A DNA stretch of 64,000 nt from JANXQG01 sp963719885. Lineage in GTDB: Bacteria > Planctomycetota > Planctomycetia > Pirellulales > Thermoguttaceae. Location: the NCBI GenBank assembly GCA_963719885.1, contig CAVRDP010000009.1, positions 62,001-126,000 on the forward strand, read 5' to 3'. The notes under the pieces were generated by a model. That model was not told the origin of the DNA and did no database searches. It was given only the letters and a program-made list of their open reading frames with translations. Positions 20,922 through 30,769 of this stretch are shown piece after piece (position 1 is the stretch's first letter; each line of letters opens with the position of its first letter). Made by a program: the position numbers and the translations under genes.

Positions 20922-22395
20922 ATGTCTCGACTGACCCGTCGCCGTTTCGTCCAACTTGCCGCCGGACTGGGAGCAACCGCAGCCAGCGGCATCCATGCCG
21001 ATTTCGTAATTGCCGGCACCAAATCATCCCGGCCCGTCCTGGGGGCCAACGATAAAGTCCGCGTGGCGGTGGCCGGGATCCACGGCCGGGGCGGGGACCA
21101 TATTGCTCAGTATGCCAGCATGAAGGGCGTGGAAATCGCCTACCTGGTCGATCCGGACAGCACGCTCTTCGCCTGCGCGCGTCAAGGGCATCGAGGTGCT
21201 TGCCGGCCACAAGCCCAAGTGCGTGCAGGACCTCCGCAAGGCCCTGGAAGACAAGCAGCTCGACGTCGTTTCCATCGCCAGCCCCAACCATTGGCACTCG
21301 CTGCTGACGATCTGGGGCTGTCAGGCCGGCAAGAATGTCTACGTGGAAAAGCCGTGCAGCCACACAATCTTCGAAGGCCGCAAGTGCGTCGAAGCGGCGG
21401 AAAAATACGGCGTCGTCGTCCAGCACGGCACCCAACAGCGCAGCGAGGGTCACAGGGCCGGGGAAATCGCGGCCCTTCAGGCGGGCAAGTGGGGCAAGCT
21501 CTTGGTGAGCAAGGCCTACGTCTGCAAGCCGCGGTGGAGCATCGGTTTCAAGCCCGACGAGCCGGCACCCGCAACCCTCGATTTCGACCACTGGATCGGG
21601 CCGGCCAAGCTGCGGCCGTTCAACCGCAACCTGGTGCATTACAACTGGCACTGGTTCTGGGATTTCGGCAACGGCGAGATCGGCAACCAGGGCGTGCACC
21701 AGACCGACGTAGCCCACTGGTCGCTGGGGCCCGCGGCCACACTGCCCACCCGCGTATGGAGCCTCGGCGGCCGCTTGGGGTTCGAGGACCAGGGACAGAC
21801 GCCCAACATGCAACTGGCCGTCTACGAATTCGGCGACGTGACCGTAGTGGTCGAGGTCCGCGGCCTGGTGGAAAAAGGCAAGAAGGCCAAAGGCGAGTTC
21901 GACTTCCCCTCAAAGGTTTCCAACGAGTTCTACACCTCCGAAGGCATGGTCCGCGATGGCAAGTTCTTTCCCAATGAAGGCGGCAAAGTACACGACGTCA
22001 AGGTCGAGCCGGTCCACGTCACGCCCGGCGGGGCCTTCGGCAGCTTCATCGCCTGCGTCCGCAACCACGAGCCCAAGGCGGTCAACGCCCCGATCCTCCA
22101 CGGCCATTATGCGGCCGCGCTGTGCCACCTGGCCAATATCTCCTACCGCCTGGGCAAGCAGGTCCCCTTCACTCAAGAGCCCGATGGCATGAGCAATCCG
22201 CAGATTGCCGAGTCGTTCGAGATGATCAAGCGGAACCTCAAGGGCGTCGGCGTGAATCTCGACAAGACGACTTACCGCATGGGCCGCACTCTCAGCATCG
22301 ACCCCAAGGCCGAGCGCTTCATCGGCGATCCCGAGGCCGACAACCTGCTGACTCAGGAGTATCGGGCGCCGTACGTGGTGCCGGAGAAGGTGTAG
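20922..22395 (+). CDS. TAT-exported Gfo/Idh/MocA-family oxidoreductase; one frameshift
   Basis: Twin-arginine signal (TRRRFVQLAAGLGATAA) then a Rossmann fold (KVRVAVAGIHGRGGDHI). The catalytic-type region is VEKPCSHTIFEGRKCVEAAEKYG, followed by HWFWDFGNGEIGNQGVHQTDVAHW, the pattern of planctomycete exported Gfo/Idh/MocA proteins. These use NAD(P) to oxidise or reduce sugars and related compounds. The frame changes near 21175, where one extra base lies in a CGCGCG-rich stretch. The gene is divergent from the POT transporter. A short family F fragment (about 22408-22421) follows the stop. The substrate is unknown. Confidence 0.85.
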
Positions 22396-22407
22396 GTCCC
22401 TTCTGCC

Positions 22408-22421
22408 GGCATGCCACCCTG
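22408..22421 (-). repeat. Family F fragment
   Basis: The GGCATGCCACCC piece equals one arm end of family F, lying 13 bases after the oxidoreductase stop. Confidence 0.5.
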
Positions 22422-22580
22422 CGTTCCGTTTATACCGCATGGATGGTTTTTGCCGCCCGGATTTTCCCGGATCGCCACCGCTCGGCGTGGGCCACTGAAG
22501 AGTCGACACGCGACGGCCGAAACCTAAGAGATGAGAATCACTACGACTTGTAAAGATCACTTCAATAGGAGGCTTTCGGC

Positions 22581-22874
22581 ATGTTGCGGATTAGTTTGGC
22601 GGCGTTTATCCTGTGCACGGGAGTGTTGTTTGCGAATCCCCATGCGGTCACGGCGGCCTCGCCGGCTGCCGGCGAGCCCGGCTGGCTTGGCGTCGTTGTG
22701 GCCCGTGGCGAGTTGAAGCAGTGGATCGACTCGACCCCGATTGTCGACCGTCCGAATCGGCCTTTCCATTTCTATGGAAACACGGTACGGTGCAAATACT
22801 ACCGTGGCAACGCGCTTCCCCAGCCCAACGACCTGGTCAAGGGCGGCGCGGCGCTGATTGATAAACGCAAGTAG
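22581..22874 (+). CDS. Small secreted protein of unknown function
   Basis: 97 aa. A strong AGGAGG ribosome-binding site lies ten bases before ATG 22581. The N-terminus is a signal peptide (MLRISLAAFILCTGVLFANP...TAASPA). The mature part of about 70 residues (GWLGVVVARGELKQWIDSTP...FHFYGNTVRCKYYRG) has no family I recognise. It is followed six bases later by an aminotransferase gene, so the two may be co-transcribed. Confidence 0.65.
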   Translation: MLRISLAAFILCTGVLFANPHAVTAASPAAGEPGWLGVVVARGELKQWIDSTPIVDRPNRPFHFYGNTVRCKYYRGNALPQPNDLVKGGAALIDKRK

Positions 22875-22880
22875 CTCTGC

Positions 22881-24083
22881 ATGTCCGGTGTTTTTCCCGA
22901 CCAAGGACTTCCTCAAGCCGTAGCGGCCTGGGCGCTCGATCCGTCGGTCACGATGCTCAATCACGGGTCGTTCGGGGCCTGTCCGCGCGTCGTGCTCGAG
23001 CGCCAGCGCGAGCTGCGCCGCCAGTTGGAAACGCGGCCCGTTCAATTCTTGGTGCGGCAGATGCCGGAACTGCTCGATGCCTCGCGACGACGGCTTGCCG
23101 AAACCCTCGGGGCCGATTCGCAGGATCTGGTCTTTGTTCCCAACGCCACGGCGGGCGTGAACAGCGTGCTCCGCTCGTTGCCTTTTCACCGCGGCGATGA
23201 GATTCTCGTGACCGCCCACGGCTACAACGCCTGCAACAATGTCGCGCGGTTCGTCGCCCGGCAGAACGCGGCGACGCTGGTCGTTGCTGAAATTCCTGCT
23301 CCGCTCGAATCGCCGCAACAGATCGTCGACGCGGTCATGTCGCGCGTGTCCCCGCGGACGCGGATTGCCCTCGTCGATCACGTCAGCAGTCCCTCGGCCG
23401 TCGTCTTTCCGATCGAGCAGTTGGTTCGGCGGCTCCAGCAGCAGGGAATCGAAACCTTGATCGACGGCGCCCACGCGCCCGGCATGCTGCCGGTCGACTT
23501 GCGGCGGATCGGGGCGACCTACTACACCGGCAATTGCCACAAGTGGCTCTGCGCCGTGGGGGGCCGGATTCCTCTACGTTCAGCGCGATCGCCAAGACCA
23601 AATACTGCCGCCCGTCATCAGCCACGGCTACAACCGGCCGCGGCCAGGTTATAGCCGTTTTCAGGATCTTTTCGACTGGCCAGGCACGAGCGACCCGACG
23701 GCCTGGTTCTGCGTGGCGCGGCGCTTGATTTTTTGGAAGGCCTTCTTCCCGGCGGGCTGAATGCCTTGACCGAGCGGAACCACGGATATGCGGTGGCCGC
23801 ACAGTCGTTGCTCGTGGAAGAACTGGCGGCGCGGCCGTTGTGCCCACCGGAGATGCTCGGATCGATGGCTGCCGTCGAGTTGGGCGACGACCTGGATCCG
23901 CCGGAAGGATTTCTCGATCAACACCGGCTGAATCAGGAACTGTTCGAGCGGTTCGGCATCGAGGTGCCGGTCTATTTCTTCCCGGCGGCGCCGCGGGTTG
24001 TGTTGCGCGTATCGGCCCAGGCGTACAACAAGCCGGGGCACTACCAGCGACTGGTCGAGGCCGTGCGGGAGATCTGGCGGTAG
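22881..24083 (+). CDS. Class V aminotransferase-like PLP enzyme (isopenicillin-N-epimerase-like); one frameshift
   Basis: Opens MLNHGSFGACPR, as in the CefD-like branch of class V aminotransferases. FVPNATAGVNSVLRS and ALVDHVSSPSAVVFP follow, with the cofactor aspartate in DGAHAPGMLP and the PLP lysine in TGNCHKWLCAP. The frame changes near 23570 in a GTGGGGGGCC run; beyond it the product continues GFLYVQRD... to EAVREIWR. The TAG stop is the start of a family E palindrome (24080-24182). Cytosolic; the reaction (racemase, desulfurase or lyase) cannot be told from sequence. Confidence 0.8.
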
Positions 24084-24182
24084 GGTGGGACAAGATCGCG
24101 TAGCGAGTGCCGGCCCACCAATTGCGATAGGGGTCCAAGGATCGTGGGCCGGCGCTCGCTACGCGATCTTGTCCCACCCTAC
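24080..24182. repeat. Family E palindromic repeat giving the aminotransferase stop codon
   Basis: Arms GTAGGGTGGGACAAGATCGC and GCGATCTTGTCCCACCCTAC with matching inner parts. It sits exactly at the 3' end of the gene, so the transcript would end in a strong hairpin between two convergent genes. Confidence 0.9.
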
Positions 24183-24205
24183 GACTTTCCCTCGCCGCTT
24201 CTCCC

Positions 24206-25141
24206 CTACTTCTCCGGCGTCTTCTCCGCCGCTTTCAGTGTCGCGCGGGCGAGCTTGCCGCGGAACTGGTTCACCTGGAAGGGGATGATTTTCGATAGCT
24301 CGTGAGGCGTGAGGTTCACGTTCACGCCGAACCATGCCCGCGGTTCGTAGAAGACATGGTGGAACTCCACGAAGATGGCGTTGGCCGGCTTGATCAAGCG
24401 GGTGACCTTGGCGTAGAAGGCTCCTCCGGAATAAGGCTGCGGCGGACCCATTACGATGTTGCCCGCCGCGTTCCTATTGATTGCGCGCCATTGGTTCGGG
24501 AATGCCTTGTCTTTGGCAAAACATGGATCAACCCTCGCGGCAACGATGACCCCTGTCGGCGTTTTCGTCGCTACGCCAAAACGCGTCGTACTCACTTCGA
24601 CCTGTTCGAAGAGCTTCAGGGTCGTGTAGAGAAAGTACTCTTTCAAAACAGGCGTCGAGCGGGTGGTCAATCTGCGAATTGCCAGGTCAGGGGGCTTCAA
24701 GTAGCCGGCCTTGGAGACCATGCCCTCCGTTTTTCCGTTTTTCGTTTTCTCCTCGTTCAGAATGCCTTTGGAAAACTCGTCGCTGGTGAGCACGTTCCAG
24801 TCGCCGTACACGACGAAATAAAGAGTGACCGTGCGGATGATGTCGTCTCCTGTCTTGCCGGCTGCCCTCTTGAACAGTTTCAAAGTGACCGGTGCATTGG
24901 AGTGCTCGTCCAGAAATTTCTCCAAGGTCCACTTGCCGAAAGTAGCCGCCTTGGTCAGCACCGCGGCTTGCTGTGCTTCATTCAGGCCCTCGGCCATCGT
25001 CGGGGCGGGCAAATATGCGACCTGCCCGTCGGGCATTTCCACGCCTGCCTCCACGAGTTCCTTCAAGAGGGCATTTTCCGTTGCGGCCGGATCGCCGGCC
25101 GCAAGCAAGACTGTTAGGATTTGAAGAAAAAGGACATTCAT
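24206..25141 (-). CDS. Secreted protein of unknown function
   Basis: 311 aa. The short hydrophobic N-terminus (MNVLFLQILTVLLAAGDPAA) looks like a signal peptide. The mature part has KELVEAGVEMPDGQ, YGDWNVLTSDEF, YTTLKLFEQVEVSTTRF and AFYAKVTRLIKPANAIFVEFHHVFYEP. I recognise no family or active site; such proteins occur widely in planctomycetes. It converges with the aminotransferase gene and diverges from the next secreted protein at 25324. Confidence 0.65.
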   Translation of the reverse strand: MNVLFLQILTVLLAAGDPAATENALLKELVEAGVEMPDGQVAYLPAPTMAEGLNEAQQAAVLTKAATFGKWTLEKFLDEHSNAPVTLKLFKRAAGKTGDDIIRTVTLYFVVYGDWNVLTSDEFSKGILNEEKTKNGKTEGMVSKAGYLKPPDLAIRRLTTRSTPVLKEYFLYTTLKLFEQVEVSTTRFGVATKTPTGVIVAARVDPCFAKDKAFPNQWRAINRNAAGNIVMGPPQPYSGGAFYAKVTRLIKPANAIFVEFHHVFYEPRAWFGVNVNLTPHELSKIIPFQVNQFRGKLARATLKAAEKTPEK

Positions 25142-25323
25142 CGTCAGGAACCTCGAAGTTCAAGGAAGTATTCCCATTGGAAAGACCCTATTTTAACATA
25201 TCTGCTTGACTGAGGACTAGCCCAGTACTGCGTTGGACTGTACACTTAACAGCTTATGATTCGTCGCGGCGCGGTGTCGTGAACGGACCATTGTGAGAAT
25301 CGCTTGCAAAAGGAGATGATATC

Positions 25324-27024
25324 GTGAACAAGCCGCTACGAAACATGACGGCCATGGCGTTGTTGCTGGCCGTCGGGACGCTGGTTTCCGCCCAGCAGGC
25401 CGCAGCCGCAGCCCCCAAGCCCGCGTTAACTATCGCTTTCGCCGGGTATGACCAGCTCTTCAACAGTCTCAAGGCCCTCGACCAGCTCAGCGGTCATGCG
25501 AAGTTGGCGGACATTGCCGAAGCCGGCATCAAATCGCAGACGCACGGCAAGGGCCTGGCCGGATTGGACAATTCGCGTCCCTGGGGCGTTTTGGTTTCCC
25601 TGGGCGAGAACGATCAGCCCGTCGTGCAGGGCTTTCTTCCCGTCACCGACCTGAAGCAATTTGTGGCCTCGATTCCCGTGCCCGGCGGCGAGGCGCCGGC
25701 CGCGAACGCCAATGGGGTCTACGAATTCCCCACCGCCGGCAAGACGTTGTATGTCAAGCAAAAAGAGAAATGGGCCGTATTCTCCCTCGACGAGGAAACG
25801 CTGAACAGCGCCCCCGCCGATCCTGCTCCGGCACTCGACCTGACGAAGAAGTATCTCCTCTCCGTCCGCGGTTCCGTCCAGAACGTTCCCGCGGCCAGTC
25901 GCGAAAACTTCCTCAAGAGCCTCCGCGGGATCGTCGAGTTCACGCTCGCCATGCAACAGCAATCCGCCTCGGAAGAGGAGCGGGCGTTGCAGGCCGCCAG
26001 CGTCAAGCAGATTTTCGCCAAGGCGGAAAAATTCAGCAAGGAACTCGACACGCTCGTCATCGGCGTGGGACTGGATCCGTCGACAAAGGACTTGTTCCTG
26101 GACTTCGAATTGCGGGGCGTCGGCGGCACCGATCTGGCCAAGAAGTTCGACGCCTTGAAGGATGCCAAGACCGATTTCGCCGGCTTCGCCCTTCCCGGCG
26201 CCGCGCTGACCTTGCTCTCGGCCGGAACTTCCGACGATGAAGACGTGGCCGATGCCAAGGCCATGCTCGCCAACTTCAAGGCCACGGCCAACAAGCAGTT
26301 GGATGCCAATGACCAGCTCGGCGACAAGCGCGAATTGGCCAAGAAATTGCTGGGCGACATCTTGGACGTCGTCCAGAAGACCGCCGAGTTGAAGCAAAGC
26401 GACGGCGCCGTGGCGATCGTCCTCGGCAAATCGCCCGCGGCCATCGCCGGGGCCCGCATTGCCGAAGGGGCGAAGCTGGAAAGCACGCTCAAGGAGCTCA
26501 TCAATAAATTGGCCGACGACGCGCCCCAGCTCAAGGAGATCGTCAAGTTCAACGTCGAAAAGTATGAGGGCGTCAACTTCCACGTCGCCAAGATTCCTCT
26601 TCCTAACCCCGAAGCGGCCGAAATCCTGGGCGACCCGGTGCAGATTGTCGTCGGCATCAACGAATCGAGCCTGTACGTCGGCGCCGGTAAAGACCCCATC
26701 GCCACGATCAAGAAGGCGATCGATGCCTCGAAGGCCGCGCCGCAGAAGGCTATCAACGCGGTCGATCTGGTCATATCGGGCACGCCCATCGCCAAGTTCT
26801 TCGCCAAGGTGATCAAGGGAAATATCCCGGCCGAGGTCCAGGCCAAGAAGAACTTTGCCAAGGCCGCCGCGTCGTTGGCCAAGTCCGGCGGCAAGGACCA
26901 TATCACGCTCACCGCGAAGGCCATCCCCAATGGCATGACCCTGCGGCTGAATATGGAGTCGGGCGTCACCAAGGCGATCCTCGATCTGCTGCATAAGGGT
27001 GCCGAGGAGGCGGAGGAGAACTAA
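25324..27024 (+). CDS. Large secreted protein of unknown function
   Basis: 566 aa from GTG 25324, fixed by a strong AAGGAGATGATATC site just upstream. Signal peptide about residues 1-30 (ending QQAAAAAPKP). The mature part is acidic/lysine-rich and soluble (PALTIAFAGYDQLFNSLKALDQL, GFLPVTDLKQFVASIPVPGG, FDALKDAKTDFAGF), with an overall DUF3352-like feel, but no motif allows a function. Its stop is one base before the TTG start of lysA, so the two genes are probably co-transcribed. Confidence 0.7.
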   Translation: MNKPLRNMTAMALLLAVGTLVSAQQAAAAAPKPALTIAFAGYDQLFNSLKALDQLSGHAKLADIAEAGIKSQTHGKGLAGLDNSRPWGVLVSLGENDQPVVQGFLPVTDLKQFVASIPVPGGEAPAANANGVYEFPTAGKTLYVKQKEKWAVFSLDEETLNSAPADPAPALDLTKKYLLSVRGSVQNVPAASRENFLKSLRGIVEFTLAMQQQSASEEERALQAASVKQIFAKAEKFSKELDTLVIGVGLDPSTKDLFLDFELRGVGGTDLAKKFDALKDAKTDFAGFALPGAALTLLSAGTSDDEDVADAKAMLANFKATANKQLDANDQLGDKRELAKKLLGDILDVVQKTAELKQSDGAVAIVLGKSPAAIAGARIAEGAKLESTLKELINKLADDAPQLKEIVKFNVEKYEGVNFHVAKIPLPNPEAAEILGDPVQIVVGINESSLYVGAGKDPIATIKKAIDASKAAPQKAINAVDLVISGTPIAKFFAKVIKGNIPAEVQAKKNFAKAAASLAKSGGKDHITLTAKAIPNGMTLRLNMESGVTKAILDLLHKGAEEAEEN

Positions 27025-27025
27025 C

Positions 27026-28321
27026 TTGTTTTCCACGACGCGAACCCACATTGCCGGGATCCCGGTCCCTGATCTGGCCCGGCAGTTCGGTACGCCGACG
27101 TTCGTCTATGATGCGGCCATGATCCTCCAGCGGTTGGCGGATCTGGCCGCTTTCGACTCGGTGCGCTATGCCCAAAAGGCATGTTCGAACCTGGCCGTGT
27201 TGGATCTGCTGCGGCGGCATGGCGCCTTGGTGGATGCCGTGAGTGCGGGCGAGATCCGCCGTGCCTTGGCCGCCGGCTATGGGATCGAAGGCGCGCCGCC
27301 GCCGATCGTCTACACGGCCGATATCTTCGATGCCGAGGCCCTCGACCTCTGCGTGGAGCACAATGTCCACGTGAACTGCGGCTCACCGGATATGATCGAG
27401 CAGCTTGGCCGGCGACCATGGGTACATGGTGCCGGGCACCATGTACCCATGGTCGCCGGCCGGCAGATCACGCTCCGCATCAATCCGGGATTCGGCCATG
27501 GCCACAGCCGCAAGACGAACACCGGCGGCGACCATGCGAAGCACGGCATCTGGCACGAGCAAATCGGTCTCTGCCTGGAAATCGCCGCCCGGCATCAAAT
27601 CGTCGTCAGCGGGGTCCATATTCACATCGGCTCGGGCACGGACCTCGCGCATCTTTCGCAAGTCTGTGCGGCGATGGAGAAAGCGGCCTTGGCCGTCGGC
27701 TCCACGGTCACGTCGATCAGCGCCGGCGGCGGCCTGCCGACGATCTATCGGCCCGGCGACGCCTACGTCGATCTGGCCGCCTATTTCACCCTCTGGGACG
27801 CCGCTCGCAAGCGGTTGGAAGGGCGCTTCGGGCACCCCGTTGGTCTGGAGATAGAGCCTGGCCGTTACCTTGTGGCCGAGAGCGGTTACCTGGTGGCCGA
27901 GATCCGCGCGGTGAAGCGGCAGGGCGAGTACTGTTTTTATCTCTTGGACGCCGGCTTCAACAATCTGGCCCGGCCGATCCTGTACGGTTCCTATCACCCC
28001 ATGTCGATCGTGCCTTGCGACGCTGAGCCACGCCCTGATCGCGAGGTCATCGTGGGCGGTCCGTTGTGCGAGTCCGGCGACATCTTCACGCAGTCGGAAG
28101 GCGGCTTCGTCTGCCCCCGCGCGTTGCCCGAGGCCGAAGTGGGGCAACTCTTGGTGATCGAGTGTGCCGGGGCCTACGGGTTCGTGATGGGTTCGAACTA
28201 CAACTCCCGGCCGCTTGCCGCCGAGGTGCTCATTCATGGAGGCCGCGCCCACCTGGTCCGCCGGCGGCAGACGTTCGAGGATCTGATCCGCGGGGAGATC
28301 ATCCCGGCGGAGGCACCATGA
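27026..28321 (+). CDS. lysA: Diaminopimelate decarboxylase (fold-type III PLP enzyme) with a palindrome inserted in frame
   Basis: Last step of lysine synthesis: meso-diaminopimelate to lysine and CO2, in the cytosol. Visible features: PLP lysine K51 in RYAQKACSN, the HIHIGSG motif, glycine-rich SAGGGLP, EPGRYLVAESG, and the substrate-binding CESGD. TTG 27026 is preferred because GGAGGAG lies eight bases upstream. A perfect 27-bp palindrome (27407-27461) adds about 18 residues (RPWVHGAGHHVPMVAG) between two strands of the barrel, near residues 128-146. The stop overlaps the ATG of gspE (ATGA). Confidence 0.85.
   Translation: MFSTTRTHIAGIPVPDLARQFGTPTFVYDAAMILQRLADLAAFDSVRYAQKACSNLAVLDLLRRHGALVDAVSAGEIRRALAAGYGIEGAPPPIVYTADIFDAEALDLCVEHNVHVNCGSPDMIEQLGRRPWVHGAGHHVPMVAGRQITLRINPGFGHGHSRKTNTGGDHAKHGIWHEQIGLCLEIAARHQIVVSGVHIHIGSGTDLAHLSQVCAAMEKAALAVGSTVTSISAGGGLPTIYRPGDAYVDLAAYFTLWDAARKRLEGRFGHPVGLEIEPGRYLVAESGYLVAEIRAVKRQGEYCFYLLDAGFNNLARPILYGSYHPMSIVPCDAEPRPDREVIVGGPLCESGDIFTQSEGGFVCPRALPEAEVGQLLVIECAGAYGFVMGSNYNSRPLAAEVLIHGGRAHLVRRRQTFEDLIRGEIIPAEAP
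27407..27461. repeat. Family C perfect palindrome inside lysA
   Basis: Arms 27407-27433 and 27435-27461 match over all 27 bases with a one-base loop. Core GGCACCATGTACCCATGG. It keeps the lysA frame. Single family C arms occur at 31112, 41522 and 52328, and a variant at 39307. Confidence 0.95.
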
Positions 28322-29016
28322 GCCATGAACTACCTTCCAACCGACCGCTTGCCGATCTCGACCCGGCCGATCCGCAATATGCCAGCCACGTCGTCGATCG
28401 GCTGCTGGCCGCGGGCCGGACGGCGGGCGCCAGCGATCTGCACTTGCAGGCAACGGCCGAAGGACTGGAGGCCAAACTCCGCATCGACGGCGTGTTGCAA
28501 CCGCTGGCCTTGGTCCCCCGGGCCCTGGCGGCCAACGTGATCGCCCGATTGAAAGTCCAGGCCGAGTTGCTCACCTATCGGACCGACACGCCCCAGGAGG
28601 GCCGCATTCGCCTGGGCGATGGCGACGTCGAAATGCGGCTGAGCACGTTCCCCACGCTTTACGGTGAAAGCGCCGTCGTGCGGCTCTTCGGCCGTGCGGG
28701 ACAGTACGAGCGGCTGGCCGATCTGGGCCTGCCCGGCGACGTATTGTCGGCGCTCGAGGAACTGCTCGGCGAGACGGCCGGGGCGATTCTCGTCTCGGGA
28801 CCGGCGGGCAGCGGGAAGACGACGACCGCCTACGCCTGCCTTCGCGGACTCGCCGCACGGGCAGCCGGGCGCGAAGCCTCGTCTCGCTGGAAGATCCGAT
28901 TGAAGTCGCCGTCCCGGGTGTGGCCCAATCGCAAGTCAATCCGGCGGCGGGACTCGACCTGGCGACCGGCCTGCGGTTTCTCATGCGGCAAGATCCGGAA
29001 GTAATCATGGTGGGCG
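28318..29016 (+). pseudogene. gspE/pilB-type secretion ATPase, 5' part, cut by an insertion sequence; one frameshift
   Basis: Assembly ATPase of type II secretion/type IV pilus systems, a cytosolic hexamer. This part holds ASDLHLQ, RIDGVLQPLALVPR, the Walker A loop GPAGSGKTTT and, after a frameshift near 28868, the Asp box LEDPIEVAVPG and DPEVIMVG. An ISKra4-like element interrupts the gene at this last motif. ATG 28318 overlaps the lysA stop and follows GGAGG. Joining it to the piece at 30770 rebuilds the Walker B motif EVIMVGEIRD exactly. Confidence 0.85.
29009..29016. repeat. Target-site duplication, left copy
   Basis: GGTGGGCG immediately left of the element, repeated at 30770-30777 on its right. 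Confidence 0.85.
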
Positions 29017-29037
29017 GGCAGCAACTCGCAGGCCGCT

Positions 29038-30620
29038 TTATGCAGCCGTAGCATGCTGTGCATCTTTGCCATATAGACGCGACTGTTCTGTCGTAACACG
29101 GTAGGTGATGAACTGATCCCAGAGGTCGTTGAGGTAGATGGCTCGCAGCGAGAGGATTGCTTGAGCCCCTTCCAACTCCCAACGCATCCCGGCGCGCTCC
29201 ATGCGGTCCTTCACCAGGTGCTTGCAGGCGCCTTCCGCCACGCCACTGGCAATCGGGTAGCCTGCCGCCAAGTATTCGTCATAGCGCATGTGTTCCTGGT
29301 TGTTTTCATAGTACGTAATCGCGGACTCCACGGTGGTCTTGTTCGCCCCCTTCAGCTTGTAGGCCTTCACCAAGGGACGGAGGTTGCGCAGCACGTAACC
29401 GACCTTGCCTTGCAGCAGCATGCGCAGATGATGCGTCACGAATTCTCCCGCCTCCGCACTCTCCTCCGCATACAGGCAATGGGCCACCTCCCAGAGCCGT
29501 TTCAACGCGTGGAACAGGTCCAGAATCCATATGGCCTCGGGAAACCATTCTGCCGCCAACTTCCACAACTGGCGTTCCCCATCCATGACACAGATGCACG
29601 GCTTCTTGTTTGCCGGGTCCCGCCGACAACACTCCATAAGAATCTCGAAGAACAACATCGGTGCGGCGGCCAACACCTCCCCTTCCTTAAACCGGGTCAT
29701 CTCTGCCCACACATGCTTGTGTTGCGGTTCGGGCCGCTCCCGGGCACGCTTTCGCCGACGCACCTCGTCGATCACGTCTTCGGCAGTACGAGGGAAGCGG
29801 GCTTGGGTGTAAACCGATCCCACATACGCCATCTGTTTTTTCCCGGGCGCTCCCCGCTGCTTTTCTCTTGCCCCGCCAAACGCTCGACCGGAGGCGAAGA
29901 AGGCGCCTCTTCCTCGACAGCCGTGATTCCTGCCGTTTCCGCGCCTGCGGCATTTCCTCCCTTTTCTCCCACCCCAGCTTCAGACTCTGCTCGCAACCGC
30001 GCCGCCAACGTCCGCCGCATGGGCACACCCTTGCCATCGGCCGTTATCACCAGCAGTTCCTCCTCTTCTTCGGCAGGAGGAACCGCTTCGCCGCGAAAGT
30101 CGTCCACGTACTGCGACATCTCGCGACTCATGTGCTCCGCCGTGCGAACACTCACCGTGGTCCCCAACCAGGCACGGAGCGACTCCACCGATCCCCCAAA
30201 GGCGTCCTGGATGCACAACCGCTGCAACCAGTCCTCCAGCACATAGGAATTCTCTCCAGCGGGCAATCCCAAGGTCGCGTCCAGGGGCGACCATCCAATC
30301 GCTTGGCCTTCCCGAGTCCCGTAGACTCGGCGGCCGATCAGCAATTCCCCGAAAATCGACAAGTACCGCTTCTCATGCGGCTCGGGCAGGCGCGCCAACG
30401 TCTCCCCTTCCCGTTCTACGGTCTCTCCCCGATCCCCATCCCCATGGGCCTCCACGAAGGACCGTAAAAACTCCAGGCACATGGTCATAGCTCGCGGAAA
30501 CATCCCGCGTTCCACTTCGTCGAGGCGTCGCCCTTCGCTCAGCGCTTGCTTCAAAAACTCGTGCATCCGCTCAAATTGCTCTTGGGCCTTGAAAATATCC
30601 AGTTCTTTTGTTGAAATCAT
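29038..30620 (-). CDS. ISKra4-like transposase made by a probable -1 ribosomal frameshift
   Basis: The first frame (30620-29772) encodes the N-terminal region and VITADGKGVPMRR (first catalytic aspartate). The second frame (ending 29038) carries QMAYVGSVYT, CICVMDGERQLW and GYPIASGVAEGACKHLVKDRMERAGMRW, with the remaining acidic residues. These are hallmarks of ISKra4-type DDE transposases. The frames join at the heptamer A_AAA_AAC (about 29841-29835), a canonical -1 slippery site in exactly the right phase. A slip there gives a 527-aa product, close to the family size. The reading frames are otherwise intact, so the element looks recent. Confidence 0.85.
29835..29841 (-). promoter_or_regulatory. 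-1 frameshift slippery site A_AAA_AAC in the transposase gene
   Basis: In the first frame the codons read GGA AAA AAC. Slipping back one base gives AAA AAA followed by CAG ATG GCG of the second frame. The phase matches exactly. Confidence 0.75.
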
Positions 30621-30769
30621 AGTTGGACCTCTGCTAGCAGAATTTGTGGAAACATGAATTACTCACCTGTTAGCATGAGGTCTTTTTCTTCTGCTATCAA
30701 GCCCTCCTCCCCCGCCGTAAGTCCTTGTCCTACAATGCTCTTAGCGCTAGAGGAAGGCGAGTCACTGCC

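Larger units (their letters stand above)
29017..30769 (-). mobile_element. ISKra4-family-like insertion sequence, 1753 bp, inside gspE
   Basis: Ends are inverted: left GGCAGCAACTCGC, right (reverse complement) GGCAGTGACTCGC. It is flanked by 8-bp direct repeats GGTGGGCG (29009-29016, 30770-30777). It carries one transposase gene in two frames on the minus strand, with about 20 bases and 150 bases of non-coding DNA at its ends. Removing the element and one repeat copy restores an uninterrupted ATPase motif, so the boundaries are firm. Confidence 0.9.

Noticed and set aside
25426..27051. 541-aa open frame opposite the secreted unknown protein
   Set aside because: The plus-strand gene has a strong ribosome-binding site and signal peptide; this frame has neither.
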